Of a stretch of DNA of 64,000 nucleotides, positions 35,943 to 44,679 are shown in pieces. The translations under genes were made by a program, and so were the position numbers. The notes under the pieces were generated by a model. It made no database searches, had not been told where the DNA came from, and saw only the letters and a program-made list of their open reading frames with translations. Source of the stretch: Seminibacterium arietis (lineage in GTDB: Bacteria; Pseudomonadota; Gammaproteobacteria; Enterobacterales; Pasteurellaceae); contig NZ_JBHTJN010000011.1 of assembly GCF_042675725.1 (NCBI RefSeq), positions 124,001-188,000 on the forward strand. Reading direction: 5' to 3'. Position 1 is the first letter of the stretch, and the number at the start of each line of letters is the position of its first letter.

Positions 35943-38420
35943 ATGAATTTAAGTCGTCGTGCTTTTATGAAAAACAATGCTGCAATAGCAGCTGCAACAG
36001 TAGCAGGAATGACTATTCCAACTATCGACGTAAAAGCTTCTGATACAACTATAAAATGGGATAAAGCACCTTGTCGTTTTTGTGGCACTGGCTGTGGCGT
36101 ATTAGTCGGAATTAAAGATAATCGATTAGTAGCTTCACAGGGTGATCCTGATGCAGAAGTCAATCGAGGCTTGAACTGTATTAAAGGTTATTTTTTACCT
36201 AAAATCATGTACGGTAAAGATCGCTTGACACAACCGATGTTAAGAATGAAAAATGGTCAATATGACAAAAACGGAGAATTTACTCCTGTCAGTTGGGACA
36301 TGGCATTCCGCACTATGGCTGAAAAATTTAAGTCCGCAATTAAAGAGCTTGGACCAAATGGTATAGGCATGTTTACTTCTGGACAATCTACAATTTTTGA
36401 AGGATATGCTAAAGCAAAATTGTGGAAAGCAGGATTTCTATCCAACAATATTGATCCAAATGCTCGTCATTGTATGGCATCTGCTGCGGTTGCATTCATA
36501 CGTACTTTTGGTATTGATGAACCAATGGGGTGCTATAACGATTTAGAGGAAGCTGATGCCTTTGTACTATGGGGTTCAAATATGGCAGAAATGCATCCTA
36601 TTTTATGGTCTCGTTTATCTGATCGCCGTCTATCAAATCCTGAAGTTAAAGTTGCTGTACTTTCTACTTTTGAACATCGTTGCTTTGAGTTAGCTGATTA
36701 TTCATTGATCTTTAAACCGCACTCAGACTTAGTTATTTTGAATTATATTATTAATTACTTAATACAGAATAATGCTATCAATTGGGACTTTGTCAATAAG
36801 CATACAAACTTCAAACGAGGAGAAACTGATATCGGTTATGGTCTTCGTGATAACCATCCATTGCAAAAAGCAGCAAAAAACCCTAACAGTGGAAAAATGT
36901 ATGACAGTAATTTTGAAGAATTGAAAACTATTGTCGCAGAATACACATTGGAAAAAGCTCATCAAATGTCAGGCGTACCAAAAGAAACATTAGAAAATGT
37001 AGCAAAATTGTATGCTGATCCAACGAAAAAAGTCGTATCGTTTTGGACTATGGGAATTAATCAGCATACTCGAGGTGTATGGGCTAATCATCTAATCTAC
37101 AATATTCATTTATTAACAGGAAAAATTTCTCTTCCTGGCTGTGGACCTTTCTCACTAACAGGGCAACCATCAGCTTGTGGTACGGCAAGAGAAGTAGGCA
37201 CTTTTATTCATCGCTTACCTGCTGATATGCTAGTAGGTAATCCAAAACATCGTGAAATTGCTGAAAAAATTTGGAAACTACCATCGGGATTAATCCCTAC
37301 TAAGTTAGGCTTTCATGCAGTAGGACAAAGTCGTGCATTAAAAGATGGTAAAATGCGTGTGCTATGGCAAATGTGTAACAATAACATGCAAGCAGGACCA
37401 AATATCAACGAAGAAACTTTTCTAGGTTGGCGAAATCCAAACAATTTCATTGTAGTATCAGATCCTTATCCAACAACTTCTGCATTAGCCGCTGATTTAA
37501 TGCTACCTACGGCAATGTGGATCGAAAAAGAAGGTGCATACGGTAATGCGGAACGTCGTACTCAGTTTTGGCGACAACAAGTAACCGCTCCTGGTGAATC
37601 TAAATCAGATCTATGGCAGTTAGTAGAATTTTCTAAATATTTCACTACCGATGAAATGTGGCCAAAAGAAATTCTAGATGCAAATCCATCATATAAAGGC
37701 AAAACTTTGTATGAAGTTTTATACTTAAACGATCAAGTAAATAAATACAGCAATGACGAATTAAAAAATCGTTTAAATGATGAGTCCTATCATTTTGGTT
37801 TTTATCTTCAAAAAGGGTTATTTGAAGAATACGCAACTTTTGGTCGAGGTCATGCACATGATTTAGCAAACTTTGATACTTATCATAAATCACGAGGTTT
37901 ACGTTGGCCTGTAATAGATGGCAAGGAAACTTTATGGCGTTATCGTGAAGGTTACGATCCCTATGTTAAAAAAGGTGAAGGCGTAGCATTTTACGGAAAA
38001 CCTGATAAAAAAGCGATTATTTTAGCTGTTCCTTACGAGCCACCAGCAGAATCACCTGATCAGGAATATGACCTTTGGCTTACTACTGGACGAGTACTAG
38101 AACATTGGCATACAGGCACAATGACTCGACGAGTTCCTGAATTACATCGTTCTTTCCCTAATAATTTAGTTTGGATGCACCCAAATGATGCAAAAAAACG
38201 AGGATTAAAACACGGTGATAAAGTAAAAGTTAGTTCACGGCGTGGGGAAATAATCTCCTATTTAGACACTAGAGGACGCAATAAGACTCCTGAAGGGGTT
38301 GTGTTTACAACATTTTTTGATGCAGGTCAGCTCGTGAACAAATTAACACTAGATGCAACTGATCCGCTTTCAAAAGAAACGGACTTCAAAAAATGTGCCG
38401 TGAAAGTAGAAAAAGCTTAA
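35943..38420 (+). CDS. napA: Periplasmic nitrate reductase, catalytic subunit
   Basis: 825 residues. The twin-arginine signal is MNLSRRAFMKNNAAIAAATVAG. The 4Fe-4S cluster motif CRFCGTGCGVLVG begins near residue 41, and ARHCMASA carries the cysteine that ligates molybdenum in the bis-MGD cofactor. The C-terminal molybdopterin dinucleotide-binding domain is intact (TTGRVLEHWHTGTMTRR). It reduces nitrate to nitrite in the periplasm, taking electrons from NapB. A GGGGGGAAA ribosome site precedes the ATG. Confidence 0.97.
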   Translation: MNLSRRAFMKNNAAIAAATVAGMTIPTIDVKASDTTIKWDKAPCRFCGTGCGVLVGIKDNRLVASQGDPDAEVNRGLNCIKGYFLPKIMYGKDRLTQPMLRMKNGQYDKNGEFTPVSWDMAFRTMAEKFKSAIKELGPNGIGMFTSGQSTIFEGYAKAKLWKAGFLSNNIDPNARHCMASAAVAFIRTFGIDEPMGCYNDLEEADAFVLWGSNMAEMHPILWSRLSDRRLSNPEVKVAVLSTFEHRCFELADYSLIFKPHSDLVILNYIINYLIQNNAINWDFVNKHTNFKRGETDIGYGLRDNHPLQKAAKNPNSGKMYDSNFEELKTIVAEYTLEKAHQMSGVPKETLENVAKLYADPTKKVVSFWTMGINQHTRGVWANHLIYNIHLLTGKISLPGCGPFSLTGQPSACGTAREVGTFIHRLPADMLVGNPKHREIAEKIWKLPSGLIPTKLGFHAVGQSRALKDGKMRVLWQMCNNNMQAGPNINEETFLGWRNPNNFIVVSDPYPTTSALAADLMLPTAMWIEKEGAYGNAERRTQFWRQQVTAPGESKSDLWQLVEFSKYFTTDEMWPKEILDANPSYKGKTLYEVLYLNDQVNKYSNDELKNRLNDESYHFGFYLQKGLFEEYATFGRGHAHDLANFDTYHKSRGLRWPVIDGKETLWRYREGYDPYVKKGEGVAFYGKPDKKAIILAVPYEPPAESPDQEYDLWLTTGRVLEHWHTGTMTRRVPELHRSFPNNLVWMHPNDAKKRGLKHGDKVKVSSRRGEIISYLDTRGRNKTPEGVVFTTFFDAGQLVNKLTLDATDPLSKETDFKKCAVKVEKA

Positions 38421-38466
38421 ACTTTACTGAACGAGACCGCACTTTTAGGCAAAGTGCGATAGAAAA

Positions 38467-39213
38467 ATGAAAGAAATGTCAGCTTCACGTCGTAAGTTTT
38501 TAAAGGAATCTATTCGCAACTTAGGTGGACTAAGTTGCATAGGTTTACTGCTTGGATTACAGCAACACCAAAGTCTCGCTCAGCAAAATGTTGTATTGCG
38601 ACCGCCCTTTGCTTTAGATGACGAGAAACAATTTAATGCAGCTTGTATACGTTGTGGTCAATGTGTACAAGCATGTCCTTATGATATATTGCATTTAGCG
38701 GGATTACTATCTCCCTTACCTGCGGGAACTCCCTTTTTTACAGCTCGCTCTAAGCCTTGTGAAATGTGTGAAGATATTCCTTGTGCTAAAGCCTGTCCAA
38801 GTGGTGCATTAGATTCTAAAGCAGAGGATATCACTCAATCTAGAATGGGATTAGCCGTATTGCTTGATCATGAAACATGTCTTAATTGGCAAGGTTTGCG
38901 TTGCGATGTATGCTATCGAGTCTGCCCACTAATAGACAAAGCGATTACTTTAGAAACACATCGTAACGAACGTACTAATAAACATGCCGTATTTATCCCT
39001 ACTGTACATTCAGAAAGTTGTACTGGCTGTGGTAAATGTGAAGAATCTTGTGTACTAGAAGAATCTGCAATCAAAATGATGCCGATGTCATTAGCAAAAG
39101 GGAAAATCGGAAAACATTATCGTTTAGGCTGGGAAGAAAAAGCTAAAGCTGGACATTCTTTATCTCCTGATGACATCATCAGTTTACCTGTACGCAGACC
39201 GGAGAACTTATAA
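38467..39213 (+). CDS. napG: Ferredoxin-type protein NapG
   Basis: 248 residues with a twin-arginine type N-terminus (SASRRKFLKESI). Four cysteine clusters for 4Fe-4S centres are visible: CIRCGQCVQACP, CEMCEDIPCAKACP, CDVCYRVCP and CTGCGKCEESC. Together with NapH it forms a quinol-oxidizing route to NapC. A USS lies in the 46-bp gap after napA, and its stop codon overlaps the napH start (TAATG). Confidence 0.95.
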   Translation: MKEMSASRRKFLKESIRNLGGLSCIGLLLGLQQHQSLAQQNVVLRPPFALDDEKQFNAACIRCGQCVQACPYDILHLAGLLSPLPAGTPFFTARSKPCEMCEDIPCAKACPSGALDSKAEDITQSRMGLAVLLDHETCLNWQGLRCDVCYRVCPLIDKAITLETHRNERTNKHAVFIPTVHSESCTGCGKCEESCVLEESAIKMMPMSLAKGKIGKHYRLGWEEKAKAGHSLSPDDIISLPVRRPENL

Positions 39214-40082
39214 TGGCAAATTCACCACGTCAAGCAGGAAAAGAGTCAAAAATAAAACGAGGTTGGTGGTTATCTAATCGCTTCTTATTTTGGCGAAGAT
39301 TGTCACAATTGGCAATATTAATGATGTTTTTAAGTGGTTCACTATTTAATTTTTCAATTTTAAAAGGAAACTACAGTGGTAGTTTGCTATTTGATATGAT
39401 TCCAATGAGCGATCCTCTTATTATATTAGAAAGCTTATCTACATTGTACATTCCTGCATTTACAGCCTTACTGGGTTTCATTATCGTTGTAATTTTTTAC
39501 AGCGTAGTTGGCAGTAAGATTTTTTGCGGCTGGGTATGTCCACTTAATCTCATTACTGACTTTGCAGCATGGTTGCGGCGTAAACTTGGCATTCGAAAAA
39601 CAGCTAAATTACTACGAAGTATTCGTTATGCAATGTTACTAATCATACTATTTGGAAGTGCTGTTAGCGGTACATTATTGTGGGAATGGATAAATCCTGT
39701 TGCTACTCTAGGACGTATATTAATTTATGGTATAGAATCAAGTTTGTGGTTAATTTTAGCAATATTTTTACTAGATTTATTAATTATTGAGCATGGCTGG
39801 TGCGGTCATTTATGCCCCTTGGGAGCTTGTTATGCTCTCATTGGAGCCAAAAGTATTGTGCGAATTTCCGCAAAAAATCGAAAGCAATGTAATAACTGCA
39901 TGGATTGTTATCACATTTGCCCTGAACCACAAGTTTTACGTTTTCCACTACATGGCAAAAATAACGAGAGTCCATTAGTGCTTTCAAAAGATTGTATCAG
40001 TTGCGGACGTTGCATTGATGTTTGTGCTGAAAATGTATTTTCATTTACAACTAGATTTAATCATTCGGGGGGATCAAAATGA
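39213..40082 (+). CDS. napH: Quinol dehydrogenase membrane component NapH
   Basis: 289 residues with four main membrane helices. Two conserved CxxxCP-type motifs (CGWVCPLN and CGHLCPLGACYAL) face the cytoplasm, and two C-terminal 4Fe-4S motifs follow (CNNCMDCYHICP, CISCGRCIDVC). It passes electrons from ubiquinol to the NapG/NapC path. It overlaps napB by 4 bp (ATGA), showing translational coupling. Confidence 0.95.
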   Translation: MANSPRQAGKESKIKRGWWLSNRFLFWRRLSQLAILMMFLSGSLFNFSILKGNYSGSLLFDMIPMSDPLIILESLSTLYIPAFTALLGFIIVVIFYSVVGSKIFCGWVCPLNLITDFAAWLRRKLGIRKTAKLLRSIRYAMLLIILFGSAVSGTLLWEWINPVATLGRILIYGIESSLWLILAIFLLDLLIIEHGWCGHLCPLGACYALIGAKSIVRISAKNRKQCNNCMDCYHICPEPQVLRFPLHGKNNESPLVLSKDCISCGRCIDVCAENVFSFTTRFNHSGGSK

Positions 40083-40528
40083 TTAAAAAAATTAACTTAA
40101 TTTTTACCGCACTTTTGGCTTTTTTAGCAGCAAGTTATGCCAATGCGGAATTAATTGATGATCAAATTGACAATTATTTAACTGGAGCATCAGAACACGT
40201 TTCTCCAGCTTATCACAATGAATTAAAAGAAAATCAACTAATGGCATTGAACTATGTTAATCAACCTCCATTAATTCCACATTCAGTGAAAAATTATCAA
40301 GTGACAAAAAATACCAATCAGTGCTTAAATTGTCATAGTGTAGAAAACTCTCGAATCACTGGAGCAACTCGTATTAGTCCAACTCATTTCACTGACCGTG
40401 ATGGCAACTTTGTTGGTGATTCAACCTCTCCAAGACGCTATTTTTGTTTACAATGCCATGTTTCTCAATCTGATGTTGAACCAATTGTACCGAATGAATT
40501 TAAACCAATAAAAGGTTATGGTGAATAA
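40079..40528 (+). CDS. napB: Diheme cytochrome c NapB
   Basis: 149 residues with a cleavable Sec signal (about 1-23, ending SYANA). The two heme c sites are CLNCH and CLQCH. It is the small electron-transfer subunit bound to NapA in the periplasm. A USS is inside the signal-peptide coding region (about 40107-40115). Confidence 0.96.
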   Translation: MIKKINLIFTALLAFLAASYANAELIDDQIDNYLTGASEHVSPAYHNELKENQLMALNYVNQPPLIPHSVKNYQVTKNTNQCLNCHSVENSRITGATRISPTHFTDRDGNFVGDSTSPRRYFCLQCHVSQSDVEPIVPNEFKPIKGYGE

Positions 40529-40538
40529 GGAGAACGTC

Positions 40539-41129
40539 ATGCTAAAAATAATCAAAAAGTTTTGGCGTTGGTTTTCTACACCAAGTCGAATTGCTATAGG
40601 AGTGGTAATTGTTTTATCATTTTTCGCTGGAGTAATTTTCTGGGGCGGATTTAATACCGCACTTGAATACACTAATACAGAAGAATTTTGTTCAAATTGC
40701 CACATGAATGACGTCGTACCTGAATATCGTCAAACAATTCATTATATGAACCGTAGTGGAATAAAAGCAACTTGTTCCGATTGTCACGTACCCCATGAAT
40801 TTATACCCAAATGGATGAGAAAATTTAAAGCAACTAGAGAAGTTTATTCTCATTTTATGGGTCATGTCGACACGAAAGAAAAATTCGAAGCTGCTCGTTT
40901 AGAAATGGCACAACGAGAATGGGCAAGAATGCAAACCAACAACTCTCAGGAATGTCGCCATTGTCATAATTTTGAAACAATGGATTTTACTCAACAAAAG
41001 GCTGTAGCAAACCGCATGCACTCTTTTGCCTTAACAGAAAACAAAACTTGTATTGACTGCCATAAAGGAATTGCACATCAATTACCTAGCATGAAAAATA
41101 TCAAATCAGGTTTTTTAAAAAATAAATGA
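40539..41129 (+). CDS. napC: Membrane-anchored tetraheme cytochrome c NapC
   Basis: 196 residues from ATG 40539, with AAGGAG (40527-40532) upstream; the frame is open from 40518 but that start is in the napB end. One N-terminal membrane anchor (about 17-37) is followed by four CxxCH sites: CSNCH, CSDCH, CRHCH and CIDCH. It oxidizes quinol and reduces NapB. It is the last gene of the nap operon. Confidence 0.96.
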   Translation: MLKIIKKFWRWFSTPSRIAIGVVIVLSFFAGVIFWGGFNTALEYTNTEEFCSNCHMNDVVPEYRQTIHYMNRSGIKATCSDCHVPHEFIPKWMRKFKATREVYSHFMGHVDTKEKFEAARLEMAQREWARMQTNNSQECRHCHNFETMDFTQQKAVANRMHSFALTENKTCIDCHKGIAHQLPSMKNIKSGFLKNK

Positions 41130-41175
41130 TCAATAAAAGTAAAAAAACAACTGAGTGAAACTTATATCAAAAAAC

Positions 41176-41211
41176 TGAAAAGCCCTGTATAATGTCAGGG
41201 CTTTATTTTTC
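41176..41211 (+). terminator. Terminator of the nap operon
   Basis: AAAGCCCTG (41179-41187) and CAGGGCTTT (41196-41204) form a 9-bp stem over an 8-nt loop, followed by ATTTTT. Confidence 0.88.
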
Positions 41212-41392
41212 CTGTTAGCGTGCGGCTATCAAAAATTATTTTGAATTAACACAAGCTAAATTAATGAAGTGCGGTACAAATTTTTAATTTTTTGAAATGA
41301 TTTTTGCTAGTCGCAATTGGAAAACTAAAGTAAACGAGAAATTACTTTTAACAAAATTTCTCATAAGAATTAATCACAAAAAGGACAATATT

Positions 41393-43522
41393 ATGAATCC
41401 AATTGTAAAACAATTTAAATACGGTCAACATACTGTAACTTTAGAAACGGGTGCAATAGCTCGTCAAGCCACAGCAGCAGTAATGGCAAGTATGGATGAT
41501 ACTTGTGTTTTTGTTACTGTAGTTGCTAAAAAAGATGTTAAAGAGGGACAAGACTTTTTCCCACTAACAGTAAATTATCAAGAACGTACTTATGCCGCAG
41601 GTCGTATACCTGGTGGTTTTTTTAAACGTGAAGGACGCCCTTCAGAAGGCGAAACTTTAGTTGCTCGTTTAATTGATCGCCCTATTCGTCCTCTCTTTCC
41701 CGAAGGTTTTTTCAATGAAATTCAAATCATCGCAACTGTAGTTTCGGTTAATCCACAAATTAGCCCTGATTTAGTTGCAATGATAGGGGCATCGGCAGCG
41801 CTTTCAATCTCGGGAGTACCATTTAATGGTCCTATTGGTGCCGCACGAGTAGGATTTATTGATGATCAATTTGTATTAAACCCAACGATGAATGAACAAA
41901 AACAAAGTCGTTTAGATTTAGTAGTGGCTGGTACAGACAAGGCTGTATTGATGGTAGAGTCTGAGGCAGATATATTGACAGAAGAACAAATGTTAGCTGC
42001 TGTGGTATTTGGTCACGAACAACAACAAGTTGTCATTCAAGCAATTAAAGAATTCACTCAAGAAGTGGGTAAACCTCGCTGGGATTGGGTTGCACCTGAG
42101 CCTAATACTGATTTGATTAACAAAGTAAAAGCTCTAGCTGAGGAACGTTTAGGGGAAGCTTATCGAATTACTGAAAAACAAACTCGTTATGAGCAAATTG
42201 ATGCGATTAAAGCTGATGTAATAGCACAATTTTCAGAAGATGAAACTATTACTGAAAGCAATATTATTGAGATTATCACCGCACTTGAAAGTCAAATTGT
42301 ACGTAGTCGTATTCTTAATGGTGAGCCTCGTATTGATGGACGTACTGTGGATACTGTGCGAGCTTTGGATATTTGCACTGGCGTATTACCTCGAACTCAT
42401 GGTTCTGCTATCTTTACTCGTGGTGAAACTCAAGCGTTAGCTGTAGCAACTTTAGGTACAGAACGTGATGCTCAAATTATTGATGAATTAACAGGAGAAA
42501 AAACTGATCATTTCTTATTCCACTATAACTTCCCTCCATATTCTGTAGGTGAAACAGGAATGATTGGTTCACCAAAACGTCGTGAAATTGGTCATGGTCG
42601 TCTAGCTAAACGTGGTGTGGCTGCTGTTATGCCAAGCTTGACTGAGTTCCCTTATGTTGTTCGTGTAGTCTCCGAAATTACAGAATCTAATGGTTCCTCA
42701 TCAATGGCTTCTGTTTGCGGTGCTTCTCTGGCATTAATGGATGCTGGCGTACCAATTAAATCCGCTGTTGCAGGTATTGCTATGGGTTTAGTAAAAGAGG
42801 AAGATAAATTTGTAGTATTATCTGACATTTTAGGTGATGAAGATCATCTTGGCGACATGGACTTCAAAGTTGCAGGTACTCGTGAAGGGGTAACTGCATT
42901 ACAAATGGATATTAAAATCGAAGGTATTACTGCAGAAATTATGCAGATTGCCTTAAATCAAGCGAAAGGTGCAAGAATGCATATTTTAGGTGTTATGGAG
43001 CAGGCAATTCCAGCTCCACGCTCTGAAATTTCTGATTTTGCACCACGAATTTATACTATGAAAATCGATCCTAAGAAAATTAAAGACGTGATCGGCAAAG
43101 GCGGTGCAGTAATTCGTGCATTAACGGAAGAAACTGGAACCTCAATTGATATTGATGATGATGGTACAGTAAAAATTGCGGCAATAGATAGCAACGCAGT
43201 AAAACAAGTAATGGCTCGTATTGAAGATATTACAGCAGAAGTGGAAGCAGGTGCTACTTACAAAGGTAAAGTGACTCGCCTTGCAGACTTCGGTGCATTT
43301 GTAGCCATCGTTGGCAATAAAGAAGGCTTAGTACATATTTCACAAATCGCTGAAGAACGTGTAGAACGTGTAGCAGATTATCTATCTGTAGGTCAAGAAG
43401 TAATGGTTAAAGTAGTAGAAATTGATCGACAAGGTCGTATCCGTTTGACGATGAGAGATGTCATATCAACTCCATCTAATAATGAGAGTACAGCTGAAGA
43501 AGAACAACAACTGATTGACTAA
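41393..43522 (+). CDS. pnp: Polynucleotide phosphorylase
   Basis: 709 residues from ATG 41393 with AAGGAC (41381-41386) upstream. The frame is open back to 41297, but the extra 32 residues are not conserved. Two RNase PH domains are joined by a helical part; then come a KH domain (VIGKGGAVIRALTEETG) and an S1 domain (GKVTRLADFGAFVAIVGNKEG). It degrades RNA 3' to 5' with phosphate and is part of the degradosome. nlpI and deaD follow in the order known from E. coli and H. influenzae. Confidence 0.97.
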   Translation: MNPIVKQFKYGQHTVTLETGAIARQATAAVMASMDDTCVFVTVVAKKDVKEGQDFFPLTVNYQERTYAAGRIPGGFFKREGRPSEGETLVARLIDRPIRPLFPEGFFNEIQIIATVVSVNPQISPDLVAMIGASAALSISGVPFNGPIGAARVGFIDDQFVLNPTMNEQKQSRLDLVVAGTDKAVLMVESEADILTEEQMLAAVVFGHEQQQVVIQAIKEFTQEVGKPRWDWVAPEPNTDLINKVKALAEERLGEAYRITEKQTRYEQIDAIKADVIAQFSEDETITESNIIEIITALESQIVRSRILNGEPRIDGRTVDTVRALDICTGVLPRTHGSAIFTRGETQALAVATLGTERDAQIIDELTGEKTDHFLFHYNFPPYSVGETGMIGSPKRREIGHGRLAKRGVAAVMPSLTEFPYVVRVVSEITESNGSSSMASVCGASLALMDAGVPIKSAVAGIAMGLVKEEDKFVVLSDILGDEDHLGDMDFKVAGTREGVTALQMDIKIEGITAEIMQIALNQAKGARMHILGVMEQAIPAPRSEISDFAPRIYTMKIDPKKIKDVIGKGGAVIRALTEETGTSIDIDDDGTVKIAAIDSNAVKQVMARIEDITAEVEAGATYKGKVTRLADFGAFVAIVGNKEGLVHISQIAEERVERVADYLSVGQEVMVKVVEIDRQGRIRLTMRDVISTPSNNESTAEEEQQLID

Positions 43523-43536
43523 TCAATAAAAACACT

Positions 43537-43578
43537 GTATGGTATGCACCTTTTGCGGAGATACCATACTTTTTCTTT
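43537..43578 (+). terminator. Terminator after pnp
   Basis: GTATGGTAT (43537-43545) and ATACCATAC (43561-43569) form a 9-bp stem followed by TTTTTC. It separates pnp from nlpI. Confidence 0.82.
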
Positions 43579-43601
43579 CCAAAGCATAAAAATAGGCTGA
43601 A

Positions 43602-44537
43602 ATGAAAATTGGGGTTTCTTTTGTAAAGTTAGCACGTAACTTTTTTACTTTACTAATTCTGTGCGTACTTATAGGTTGCGTAAGAAACCCTTTTTTAGCA
43701 GAAAATTTTGTTCTTACAAATGATAAACTACAAGTACCTCATATCCATCAAGAACAAGAAGTAATGATTATGCGAATTAATCAAACTTTAAACCAGCATT
43801 TATCACAAAAAATGCGATCGGATTTGTTGTTCGAACGTGGAGTTTTGTATGATAGTTTAGGACTTTGGGAATTAGCTCACTACGATTTCATTCATGCGTT
43901 GACTTTACAGCCAAAGAACCCAGCAATTTATAATTATTTGGGTCTATATTGGTTATTGGATAACAACTATAGTATAGCGGTTGAAGCCTTAAATGGAGTA
44001 CTAGAACTTGACCCTGATTATGAATTTGCACACTTTAATTTGGGCTTAACTTTTTATTATATGGAGCGTTTTTCTCTTGCTGAACAAAATTTATTACGTT
44101 TTTATGAGAGAGATAAAAGCAATCCATATGCGGTTTTATGGTTATATTTCAATGAACTAAAATTTTCACCTGCAAGTGCAAAAGAAAATTTAGTAAAAAG
44201 ATCTACCGCACTTTCTCCGCAGAGTTGGGGAACTTATATTGTTCAACATTATTTAGGACAACTATCAATAACTGAATTATGGCAAAAATCTCAGTCTTTT
44301 GTAAAAAATTCTATAGAAGAAAGTGCCAAATTCAATGAAATTTTAACTGAAACTTATTTTTATTTAGCAAAACAACAACTCAATATTGGTCAAACAGAAA
44401 AAGCCAAACAGCTTTTCAAATTGGCAATTGCGAATCAGGTGTATAACTTTGTTGAGTATCGTTTTGCATTGCTTGAAGCAGCAAAATTGGGGCTAATTCA
44501 AGCTAAAAGTGCGAATGGATTTTCCGTTTCGCCATAA
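43602..44537 (+). CDS. nlpI: Lipoprotein NlpI, TPR protein
   Basis: 311 residues with a lipoprotein signal ending LIGC (C26). Tetratricopeptide repeats are visible (LLFERGVLYDSLGLWELAHYDFIHALTLQP, then PAIYNYLGLYWLLDNNYSIAVEALNGVLELDPD, then EFAHFNLGLTFYYMERFSLAEQNL). In E. coli it is an outer-membrane adaptor that recruits Prc protease and coordinates peptidoglycan hydrolases. Its position between pnp and deaD supports the call. Confidence 0.92.
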   Translation: MKIGVSFVKLARNFFTLLILCVLIGCVRNPFLAENFVLTNDKLQVPHIHQEQEVMIMRINQTLNQHLSQKMRSDLLFERGVLYDSLGLWELAHYDFIHALTLQPKNPAIYNYLGLYWLLDNNYSIAVEALNGVLELDPDYEFAHFNLGLTFYYMERFSLAEQNLLRFYERDKSNPYAVLWLYFNELKFSPASAKENLVKRSTALSPQSWGTYIVQHYLGQLSITELWQKSQSFVKNSIEESAKFNEILTETYFYLAKQQLNIGQTEKAKQLFKLAIANQVYNFVEYRFALLEAAKLGLIQAKSANGFSVSP

Positions 44538-44679
44538 TTGGTGTTGCGAACCTTGATTTTTCAATAAGTTAAAAACAAGCATCTGATTGGACTAAACACA
44601 TTTAAATCTGTTTATTCTTTCGCCACACTTTGTTTATACAACCGAAAGTATTATACTTTCCTTTTATATTTAACTGTTT

